A program made the translations under genes and the position numbers. Below the pieces are notes generated by a model, which saw nothing but the letters and a program-made list of their open reading frames with translations, was not told where the DNA came from and did no database searches. Positions 55,897 through 64,000 of a DNA stretch of 64,000 nucleotides are shown piece by piece (the first letter of the stretch is position 1; the number at the start of each line of letters is the position of its first letter). Origin of the DNA: Eupeodes corollae (taxonomy: Eukaryota > Arthropoda > Insecta > Diptera > Syrphidae); the NCBI RefSeq assembly GCF_945859685.1, contig NC_079147.1, positions 234,232,765 to 234,296,764 of the forward strand. The letters run 5' to 3'.

Positions 55897-56298
55897 TTAA
55901 TCCAGTTTTTTCTTCAAGAGAGGATGAACTCGATGGGCTGCTATGTTGGCTTTTGTTATCACAGCCTTAGAGTGTGGGTTGAAGTGCAGCAGCTTATTGA
56001 AGTGCATTCCCAGGTATTTGACGTTCTTCTTGGCTTTAATCCTTGATCCATCCGGGAACGTCAGAACAAGGTTTTGGGCCACTGCCGCCGATCTACAGCG
56101 GCTGTTATTGGTGACGGGTCTTCGGAAGCATTCCAGTTCCAATTTGGAGGTATTTATCCTTATTCCCCACTTCTGATAGTACTTATAAAGTCTGCTTATG
56201 TGTGCTACTACTCTTCGGGCTGCGATTGTAGGAAACATGGAAGATGAATAGGTGAGTGAGTCATCCGCAAACAGCAGGTTCTCACAATCCGTTGGCAC
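55897..56298 (-). pseudogene. RT palm/thumb frame of ORF2
   Basis: FADD lies at residues 10-13 (56260-56271), in LLFADDSLTYSS, followed by KWGIRINTSKLELECFRRPV and KKNVKYLGMHFNKLLHFNPH. Together with the 56447-56905 frame it covers most of an RT, with the middle palm block missing. Confidence 0.72.
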
Positions 56299-56446
56299 TG
56301 GCTAGTCAGATGTCATCGGGCTGTAGAGGAATGTTCCACGTTTCGATCCTTGGGCGACTCCAGCCTTTACGTCTCTAATCGTTGACTTGCAACTATTTAT
56401 TTTTACGAAGAAGTTTCTAAAAGAAAGAAAACAACTAACATTTTTA

Positions 56447-56905
56447 TTATTGGCTGTGGGATATTAAAAATTCGAAACTTATGGATGAGGGCCTCAATTC
56501 ATACGCTGTTGAAAGCTTTCTTGACATCCAAAAAGCATCAGCGGTGACGTCGAACTGAAACTTTAGAAGTGGATGGATCGTTAAGTGAGCTTGTCGGAAT
56601 CCAAACTGCATGTCGGGGATGATGCTATGCTCGTTGCAGAATTTCTTCAGTCTCCTTAAAATGACTTCTATCAGAATTTTGCTGATGTTGTTGAGGAGTG
56701 AGACAGGTCTGTAGTTGGAGATCATATTGGTACTGCCTTTCTTCGAAATTGCCACTACTTTGGCTGTGTTCCACTTTTTTGGAAAGTAGCCGTTGTTGAT
56801 GCAGTTACTTATGATAATAGTCAAGCTTATCATAAAAACTTGCGGAAGTCTTTTTAGGATAAAGTTGGAAATCCCGTCCATTCCAGTTGACTTCTTCGGC
56901 TTCAA
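56447..56905 (-). pseudogene. RT fingers frame of ORF2
   Basis: Residues 1-11 give KPKKSTGMDGI, the fingers motif, then ISNCINNGYFPKKWNTAKVV and AISKKGSTNMISNYRPVSLL, and MQFGFRQAHLTIHP. The catalytic FLD block is destroyed just downstream: after LKFQFDVTADAF the frame is FWMSRKLSTAYELRPSS. Confidence 0.72.
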
Positions 56906-57777
56906 GTTGTTAATGATCTCAGCTATCTCCTCAGGATTGCAGAATTTATGGGTATTAACTGGTTTATCGGTTTTGCAGTTGTCGTCAAATTGAACTTCAA
57001 TGTTTGGCTGTTAAATCAACTGGATGGAGGTTTCTACTTCGTTCAGGAAGGCTTGGTGCGTTGATGGTTTTGGAGTGAAACTCTGTTCAAATTGTTTGGC
57101 AAAAGCTCCACTTTGTCATTCGTTAAAGTTAGCTCGATGTTGTTGCTCATCATGATTTCCGGCAGTGGTTTTCTCCTACCTTGAAGGCATTTGGTCCCGA
57201 TTTTATCTCCCTCAATCTCTTTTTAAAGGAGATGTCGTTGTGGTGTCGGATAGAGTTTCGGAACATGATGTTCACACATTCCAGTAGTTCGCTCTTGACA
57301 GTCCGGTATTGTCGTGTGGATTTTTTGGGCATCAAGTGCAATTGTAATGGTTGATTCCATGGACTCAACAGCCTCATCAATTTCGTTGTCCTGGAGGTTT
57401 CGGTTCGCTGGTGGTTTCCTTCGATGTCCAACTGCAATCCCTCGAAATTTCGTCTCTTGTAGTCGATGAAGTCCGCTTGAGGTCTCGCTGCTGAAATGAC
57501 TGGTTGGCTGAGTTTTATGGACAGGAGTATTGCTTCGTGGGACAGTTGAATACGTAAAGTTGCAATGTCTGGAATGACAAAGACAGAAAAAAATCAAGAG
57601 TTGATGGAGTTCTAGGGAATGTTGGCTTTGGCTGTGACACTACTACCAAAGAATTCTCATCAACATGATCGTCCAACCAGCCCACTATAGCTTTCCTTTC
57701 GATAATGATAGTTGTATCCTGGGATTGATGGTAACGTGCGTTGAAGTCGCCTCCAATGAGTCCGTAGGTAGTAGGCT

Positions 57778-58182
57778 TCAAAACATGGTTGAGGATTCCC
57801 CCAAGTCGTTTCGGATGTTTTCGTTGGTGGAACCACATTTAAAATGAATGCTTATAATTGTAAGGGACTCTACTCGTCCCAAATCTATTCTTACTGCAGT
57901 GGGTTCGCTGGTATAAAGTCCTGGGATGATAACTTCGCTAATTCTGTAGGATATATTGTCCCTCACGAAGATGGTTGTTCCTCTACGGCTCTGGGATTTT
58001 TCCTGTCGGAAGGTCTTGTATCCGACGATATCGATGTTGTTTCTGCGGGCAACGATGGTTTCACTGATGAGAGCGATATCCGGCTTGTTGTTCTTCAAAA
58101 ATATGTTGAATGATGTCCTTCTTTCCAAGCTGTACAATAAATTCACATTATACGTCAGGATGCGGAGCTTCTTCAATTGCAT
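57778..58182 (-). pseudogene. Endonuclease N-terminal frame of ORF2
   Basis: The frame starts with MQLKKLRILTYNVNLLYSLE and includes KPDIALISETIVARRNNIDI and TIISIHFKCGSTNENIRNDL, the first half of an exonuclease-endonuclease-phosphatase fold. The catalytic Glu is in ISET. Its ATG overlaps the end of the upstream ORF1 by 10 nt (58173-58182). The frame continues into the frame of 57515-57838 after a shift. Confidence 0.78.
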
Positions 58183-58317
58183 ATCTGAAAGATGAAAAAG
58201 GCCAAAGCCACGGACTTTTCTGCTTCACTCAGATTGGTGTAGTTCTCTGGGACAGTGCTTTTGCGTTCTCCACGATGGTGAGCAGATTGCTGCCAAAAAT
58301 TCGTTGAAATTCGTTGT

Positions 58318-58513
58318 TAAGGTGGTTATCAGGAATGGAGGGGACATACTGCCGAAACCGAACGGCTAATTTGAGAAAGAATTTTTCTAGACAAGAATTA
58401 CTCTTGGTTTGTCAATTCCTTACAAAAGACACTCAATGATAAAAAAAAAGGGAGTGGCGAAGGCAGGAAATTTCAAGGCGCTTACCATCGTGCTACCCAT
58501 TACGCCACGGATA
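58318..58513 (-). mobile_element. tRNA-derived SINE, copy E (decayed)
   Basis: The minus strand begins GTATCCGTGGCGTAATGGG. Box A and box B are barely recognisable (GTAGCACGATGGTAAGCGCC; GAAATTTCCTGCC). The body aligns: AAGGAATTGACAAACC, TCTAGAAAAATTCTTTC, GTATGTCCCCTCCATTCC. It sits at the edge of, or inside, the ORF1 of the Jockey-like element, whose text NNEFQRIFGSNLLTIVEN begins right after its 3' end. Confidence 0.72.
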
Positions 58514-61204
58514 CTGCAATTATATTTAAGCAGGCTCATATTTCGTACCTCAAACTATTAGTAAGGCATCTCCAAAAATTTTATCACAGAACAAAGAACA
58601 TACAAACGTTTAAGGCTAATAAGCTTCTTTCATTAGAAACACAAGGTACCTACAAGTTTGTTATTTTGCAACTCTATAAGACTGCAGTTCATAAATTATT
58701 ATTTCAAACATTTTCGTTTGACAATTTAAGCATTTCTCAACCTTTAACCTTTTTTCTTGACTTCCTCAAACCAAAAACACATAACTTCTTCTCAATAGTA
58801 CCACAAGGAGACTGCTGATAAACGCCTTTCTGTTTCATTAACTTAAAGTTGTCACCTCTACCTTCCTCAATGTGCCTCCACCACACCAGCATCAGCTTCA
58901 GCATCTCGAAAAAAACTCGAAAAAAAGCCAATAAGACACTTTCATTAATTTCGTAGCGCGAGATAACCGAATCTAATTTTCCACTTCATGGAAATTCCTT
59001 AACATCCCATAAACTAGCCGAACCAAGCTCCACAAGCATTTTTTCACCACTTGTGCCGAATGGATTAGATCCGACTTAAAGTACCGAAAGGAACTCTTTT
59101 GCAATCCGCCATACGGAATGGTCAGAGATACGTACGGATAGGAAGAAAAATGAAACCCTATCCATTTGAAAGACTTATGGTGAACACACAACCACGACTC
59201 TGGCAACTGCTGGCATTAACGACCGTCCTAGGTCCCAGGTCCAGTAATCCAGCAGTTCAGCAGTCCACAGTCCAGTTCACCAACAACCAATGAAGTATAT
59301 ATGAACCCACTGTGGTGCGGTGGCGGCGAACGGAGAGGCTTAGGGTAGTGGCGGCGTGAGTTGTAGATTTTCGGTTTCGTTTTCAGTTTCGGTTTCATTT
59401 TTCGGTTCCGAAAGAGCGAAACCCGGCTCTGGGAGTTGAATGTGCCACGCTCCGATGAGCAATTGGCCCAAAAAACTTGTCGACTTTTTCTTTCTATAAT
59501 TTTTATTTAACCAGCAATTCTCTGCGAGTTATCTAGACAACATGGTTAATAAATTGACCGCAGGCTACCACAAAACACAACAACAGCCCCCCTGATAAAA
59601 TAGCAAAAGCAAAACAGCAAACAATTCCAGTTAAAGACCAAAGCAAGCACTTCGCCACCGCCACACCCAAACAGAAGATAAAAATTTTGTAGAAGAAGCA
59701 AACATTGAACCATTCATCACCTGTCGAGCTCCTCCTCACAAGCGCAGGCGTATAGTTAGGTATATACTCGTAGCTCTGCAAATGCAGCTGCAACATACCT
59801 CCTAGATAGATAAGGTACTCGTATACATACCAGCTTTAAGCTAGCAGCGCAGCGTCTCTGGCATCCAGCCCATCCATCTAAGACCATCCATACTTCTCGA
59901 CTTTCGAGTGTGTGTGCTTTACCAGAAAGAGAACTGGACAGCACCGAGTGACCAAATTGTTCGTCTCTCGTCTAGCTCTAGCACTAACCACTAGCTCAAG
60001 CACCATCATCATCGTCCGACGTCTTCGCTCGTCGTCGTCGTTAGTCCATTATACACCGGGTTGCGGCTTCAGACTCGGACGTTTGCGCTTGGTCTGATGG
60101 CTTTCTTCGTCTTCGTATTCAGCTGCGGCTACGCTATTGTGGATGTTGCGCAACATTTGACTTTAAGCGGAGAGACGTCGCCGATTATATCATAGCTGCG
60201 CGCGCAGTGTGTATCTACGAGCTACGACTACGTATTCGTATATACACGGCTACGGCATCGCACAGCGTACCAACGCTCGTTTGTCCATTTAAATAATGTT
60301 TGACCTAAATTTCCATCCACCTTAACAACAAAGACAGCTCTACGATTCGATATGGCAGCAGTAGCAGAAGCAAACGGTGGCGCTGCGCTGCGCACTGCGC
60401 AGTGGTAATGCTATAGTTGCTCGAAAAGAAACAAAACCCAGACGTTAGATAAAGCCAACGAAGACTTCTCGCTGGGCAAAAACACAAATGAAATTCTGCA
60501 AAAAGAAGCAACGACAACGAGAGCTCCAAGCCATCATCAAGTCAAAGAATCCAAAACTCAAATCCCGGAACGAACTGTGCGCGCAGAACCTACCGCACAG
60601 CACGTTATTCTAGCACAGCCACCGGCTTAAAGACTGCTTGTTAAATTTAGTGTTCTGGCCTCCTGGTTCTGCCAGCGGAAATGGTCGGGTGCATCGCTCT
60701 GCGGCTGTTATGTTGTTGTTACCAAAGATCGGGCTTCTAACTATGCAACTCACCAACTCAACGATACGGCGAGTAGTATATGGTCAATTGGAGCGGCTGT
60801 CTCAGATAGGAACGAATGTGGATGATGTGGTCTTTATCTTGTGGCAGACAGTTCGGTAGACGAGGAATTGGTTACATAATTTTATGTGATGTTTGTTTGG
60901 CGTGTGTGATAACAATCTGATGATGGCAGCTCCGGATGAGTAGTATGATTGTTTAAGTTGGCGTTTTGATGTGCTGCTGTTTGAGATGTTGAAGATGACG
61001 GTGATGTTAAAGATGATGATGACTACAAGTCTATGGGAGTGTTTAACTGACATTTCAAAGACTTATTCTTTAAGCAAAACCATTTGAAGCGGCAGAAGTT
61101 AAAAAGACCAATACAATTCTAACCAAAGCGTGTTGATGATTCGATAACACAATTCTGTCTTTTAGATTAGATTATTCTTACCGCTTTTAAGAATCCGAAA
61201 GATA
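58514..61204. other. Gene-free stretch, GC-richer at 59.3-60.8 kb
   Basis: 58514-59290 is AT-rich. 59290-60800 has balanced to high GC with CG-rich words, including a CG palindrome CTGCGCTGCGCACTGCGCAG at 60383-60402 (13 bases shared with 38321-38333), TGCGCGCGCAG at 60198, GATGTTGCGCAACATTTG and TTCGTCTTCG runs. No exon is convincing. Composition resembles promoter/5' UTR DNA of a fly gene. 60800-61200 has GATGATG runs. Confidence 0.4.
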
Positions 61205-61350
61205 CCATGATAAAGATCATAAAATGCAGGGCCTAGTGACTTATAGAACTTTCAAACCTTTGGATGCCCCAGAAATGGAGGGAATCTATATATTTTTAAT
61301 GTGTGTACTTTTTTTCTGTCAAACTAACTCTTAAGGAATTTGTCACCTTC
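61205..61350 (-). mobile_element. tRNA-derived SINE, copy F (body fragment)
   Basis: Only the body is kept: on the minus strand TTAAGAGTTAGTTTGACAG, TATAGATTCCCTCCATTTC, then TATAAGTCACTAGGCCCTGC. The tRNA-like head is missing. The last segment matches the TTATAAGTCACTAGACCCTGG of copy A, confirming that this piece belongs to the family consensus. Confidence 0.65.
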
Positions 61351-61894
61351 TTAGGCTACGACCACCACTAATATATTGTTACATTCTTCATTTTGTTTAT
61401 TAAACATATGTATGTGAAACTTAAAAATCGCTTGACACTGCGATGTAAAGATCGTTTTTAAAAAAAGTGTAATACATTTCGGCCCCCCAGGTTGGGGGTT
61501 GTACCGTCGGGATGACTTATATCCTAGATGCGAAGCACCAACAGGCCTCGGATACGGACGTATTTACTGTTGACAACCTACGGAAACGAATTAAGGACAA
61601 CGAACTTCGGATATACACGTGGAATGCTAGGTCCCTTAACAGACCACGTGCAACCGAAGAATTAGCGGAGGCACTAGACTGCTATAAAGCGGACATCACC
61701 GCCATCTAGGAAATACGATCGGATAGGCCGGGCCGGGCAAAAAGAGGATGAAAAACTGCGATATTTACTATGGTGACTGCTACCACGAAAACCAACAGCG
61801 CTTATTTGGATGCGGCTTCGTCATTGGAAACAGACTTAGGCAAGAAGTTTTGAGCTATAGGTGCATAAATGACCACCTCATGTAATCATGTGTC

Positions 61895-62203
61895 ATGACC
61901 ATCCGTATCAAGGCTAAATTCGGCAACATGAGCCTGTGCCTCATATGCGCGCACGCCCCCACAGAAGAGAAAGACAACAACACCAATGATAAGTTCTTCG
62001 AGCTCTTAGACAAAACGTTTGAGCAGTGTCCTAGCTACGATATTAAAATAGTCCTGGGCGATTTTAATGCCAAGCTAGGAAGGGAAGACATCTTTGGTGG
62101 AATAATCGGGAAGAACAGCCTGCACGACAACACTTCCGACAACGGATTCAGGCCCATAGATTTTGCTGCGGGGCGAAACGTCAAGGGTCAAGGTAGCCAG
62201 TAA
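61895..62203 (+). pseudogene. Endonuclease middle frame of RTE copy 6
   Basis: The frame of 102 codons carries CLICAHAPTEEKDNNTNDKF, then PSYDIKIVLGDFNAKLGRED (the GDFN catalytic block) and NGFRPIDFAAGRNVKGQ. It loses the frame at 62190, where the 62163-63023 frame takes over. Confidence 0.75.
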
Positions 62204-63023
62204 GCGTTTTCCACACCACAACATCCACAAAGGAACTTGGACTTCTCCAGATCAATCTACCGTCAACCAGATTGACCATATTGCGATCGACGCCAGACAC
62301 GCTTCCAGCATCATGGATGCACGAACTTTCCAAAGAGCTAACATCGACTCGGACCACTACCTCGTTGTAGCCAAGGTAGGACTTCGGATTTCCAGACCCA
62401 AGGGAAAACAGGGAGGTGCTGGGAGAAGATACAACGTCGAACGGCTACAATCGCCAGAGATCGCCAAATCCTTTTCCGACCGAGTTACCAGTAACCTCTC
62501 TCGAAGTTCTCTGCCGCCAACACAATGTATCGAAAACCAGTGGCAACATTGCCAAGATGCAATCAGAGAAACCGCCTCTGACATGCTGGGTTTCAAGCAG
62601 CTACCAACGAAAAACCCCTGGTTTGATGAGGAATGTCGGCAGGTAAATGCAGCGAAACAACGGGCACGCAAAGCGGCGCTGCATAAAAGGACGAGAGCTA
62701 CTCATGAGCTCTATGAGCAGAAGAACCGAGAGGAAGACCGACTTCTCAGAAGGAAAAAGAGAGGGCATGAGAAGCGTGAGGTCGAAGATGTTGAGAGGTT
62801 TAAAAGCAGGAATGAAGTTCGAAAGTTTTATGAACAGGTGAAACGAAATTCACAGGTACATAAACCTAGAACCGAAGGCTGCACAGACGAAAGTGGAAAC
62901 ATCATGGTGGAACCGCAGTCAATGCTGAGGATATGGAAGGACCACTTCTACAGACTGTATAACGGCGACGACGAACCGAATTTCGCTATCAGGCAGGATA
63001 ATCCATTCAACATATACGCCTAA
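62163..63023 (+). pseudogene. Endonuclease C-terminal half and linker, longest open frame in the window
   Basis: The 286-codon frame starts in the endonuclease end (VASKRFPHHNIHKGTWTSPD, STVNQIDHIAIDARHASS with the conserved Asp-His pair, then ANIDSDHYLVVAKVGLR), and continues into the linker (RYNVERLQSPEIAKSFSDRV, NPWFDEECRQVNAAKQ, HELYEQKNREEDRLLRRKKR) and VEPQSMLRIWKDHFYRLYNG, stopping just before the RT fingers. SDHYLVVA is the last catalytic block of the nuclease fold. The start Met is within a frame created by the shift at about 62190. Confidence 0.78.
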
Positions 63024-64000
63024 AGCCAACAATCCCATCCTCCCGACTTAGACGAAGTAAAGATTGCCATGTCTTAGCTGAAGTCTAACAAAGCCGCTGG
63101 AGTAGATGGCTAGAATTCCGAGCTCTTTAAAGCAGTTATAAAAGTTGTTTAGGAGCATGCACCAACTTATCTGTAAGATATGACCGGAAGAGAGCATGCC
63201 GATGAATGAAACTTCAGTATTGTTTGTCCGATTCCGGAAAAAGATGCAAAGATGCATTGCTTAGAAAATCTTCTCTGCCGTAATATGTGAAGGTCTAAAG
63301 CCCATCGTCCATAACCTGATAGGTCCTTATCAGTGCGATTTTAGACCAGGAAAGTCCACAGTTGATCAACTATTCACATTACGGTAGATCCTGGAAAAAA
63401 CCCAAGAACACCAAATCGACACCCACCATATTTTCATCGATTTCAAGGCCGCATATGATAGTACCTATAGGGACAAGCTGTATAGAATCCATGCCAAACT
63501 CGTCCGTTTGTGCCGGATGACCATGGAGAATTCACGCTGCTCCATAAAGGTTGGAAACAACTTAACAGAATCTTTTGATGTTAAAAAGGGCTTTAGACAA
63601 AGTGATGCGCTGTTATGCGATTTTTTTAACATCGTTCTTGAAAGAATAGTGCAAAGCTCACACGTCAACACTAGAGGCACTATCTTTCAAAAGTCTGTCC
63701 AACTACGAGCATATGCTGATGACATTGACATAATCGGAAGAACTCGGCGTGCTGTCAATGGGGTTTTTGTGAGTATTGAGGCAGAGGCGGCAAAAATGGG
63801 TTAAATGGTTAATGAGGGCAAAACAAAGTACATGCTGTCGTCAAGAAAGGACCTACAACACCGACGTCTTGGTCAAAACGTCACCATCGACAGACGTAAC
63901 TTTGAGGTAGTCAAGGAGTTCGTCTACCTAGGCTCCGCTGTAAACGCAGAAAAAAACACCAGCGCTGAGATAAAACGAAGAATAACTCTTGCTAACCGCT

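Larger units (their letters stand above)
55300..58318 (-). mobile_element. Jockey-like retrotransposon, nearly full ORF2
   Basis: Read from 58318 downward: the ORF1 end (NYTNLSEAEKSVALAFFIFQ then ICN-stop), then ORF2 from 58182. Endonuclease: LRILTYNVNLLYSLE, IALISETI, FVRDNISYRI, IISIHFKCGSTNE, LIGGDFNARYH (57730-57760). The middle (57100-57600) is frameshifted. RT: KPKKSTGMDGISNFILKRLP (56840-56900), YFPKKWNTAKVVAISKKGST, NYRPVSLLNNISKILIEVIL, FGFRQAHLTIHPLLKF; a palm block is lost near 56450; NLLFADDSLTYSS at about 56240-56280; NVKYLGMHFNKLLHFNP; then the C-terminal QNVDQ-like end MPVDQFIAQTARKIITKVAS. Introns none. Almost the whole ORF2 is present but broken in at least four places. A low-coordinate A-rich end (in reverse) lies near 55335. 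Confidence 0.85.
61480..64000 (+). mobile_element. RTE-like retrotransposon, copy 6 (runs off the window)
   Basis: The leader part at 61480-61530 (CCCCCAGGTTGGGGGTTGT) matches copy 4. ORF: LRKRIKDNELRIYTWNARSL and NRPRATEELAEALDCYKADI (61588-61705), a stop at the QEIR block, then MTIRIKAKFGNMSLCLICAH with APTEEKD (61895-61975), YDIKIVLGDFNAKLGREDIF, SLHDNTSDNGFRPIDFAAG, and after a frameshift at 62190 a long open frame to 63020. RT blocks follow: KLKSNKAAGVDG at about 63078-63115 (with stops), a deletion over the fingers, IFIDFKAAYDS (63440), KKGFRQSDALLCDFFN, intact YADD at 63712-63723, FVYLGSAVN at 63925. It is the only copy in the window with nearly the whole endonuclease. Its 3' end is outside the window. 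Confidence 0.88.

Noticed and set aside
62163..63023. A host gene of 286 codons
   Set aside because: Its text is clearly the endonuclease/linker part of an RTE ORF, frame-shifted within copy 6.

Overview
This is a non-coding, transposon-packed stretch of an animal genome. The sequence suggests an insect, most likely a fly. It is AT-rich and has no recognisable host exon, no rRNA gene and no standalone tRNA gene. Almost every protein-like stretch that can be recognised belongs to a mobile element: RTE-like, Jockey-like, R1/LOA-like and other non-LTR retrotransposons, and pogo/Tigger, Tc3-like, Tc1/mariner and hAT DNA transposons. All are broken by stops, frameshifts and internal deletions. The species cannot be fixed from the sequence; the fly assignment rests on the mixture of element families and is inference.

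Layout. 0.5-3.3 kb: an R1/LOA-like remnant and an opposite-strand reverse transcriptase carrying a tRNA-derived SINE. 3.3-6.4 kb: no gene seen. 6.4-8.8 kb: RTE copy 1 and a second RT scrap. 11.4-12.3 kb: a mariner-superfamily transposase relic. 12.3-17 kb: RTE copies 2 and 3. 17.1-20.6 kb: a relic of a zinc-binding-looking protein family I cannot name, then a Jockey-like element interrupted by a retroposed 227-bp piece of that same family. 20.6-22.5 kb: a family-J retroelement split by a hAT relic, then a SINE. 22.5-26.2 kb: mostly gene-free, with an interleaved inverted repeat carrying hammerhead-ribozyme-like cores. 26.2-30 kb: RTE copy 4 and a SINE. 32.6-36.3 kb: two family-J copies head to head around a perfect palindrome. 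36.3-39.3 kb: GC-richer, apparently unique DNA. 39.4-43.5 kb: a pogo-like transposase split by a Jockey-clade element with target-site duplication. 44-47.2 kb: RTE copy 5 and another RT fragment. 47.2-55.1 kb: a large element with terminal inverted repeats of about 0.57 kb and unrecognised contents, its right repeat interrupted by a Tc3-like transposon. 55.3-58.5 kb: a nearly full ORF2 of a Jockey-like element and a SINE. 58.5-61.2 kb: GC-richer, gene-free DNA. 61.5-64 kb: RTE copy 6, running off the window.

How the parts relate. The six RTE copies fall into two subfamilies. They end in a short TAAG repeat preceded by a conserved tail, and the dispersed tRNA-derived SINE appears to share that tail, so the RTE element is the likely source of the SINE's mobilisation machinery. 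Nested insertions with readable host frames (SINE into family J, Jockey into pogo, a retroposed fragment into a Jockey-like element, Tc3-like into the long-TIR element, hAT into family J) give a relative insertion order. Nothing here looks like an intact, currently autonomous element. The most unusual items are the long-TIR element, the unnamed protein family with its retroposed fragment, and the interleaved hammerhead-like inverted repeat.
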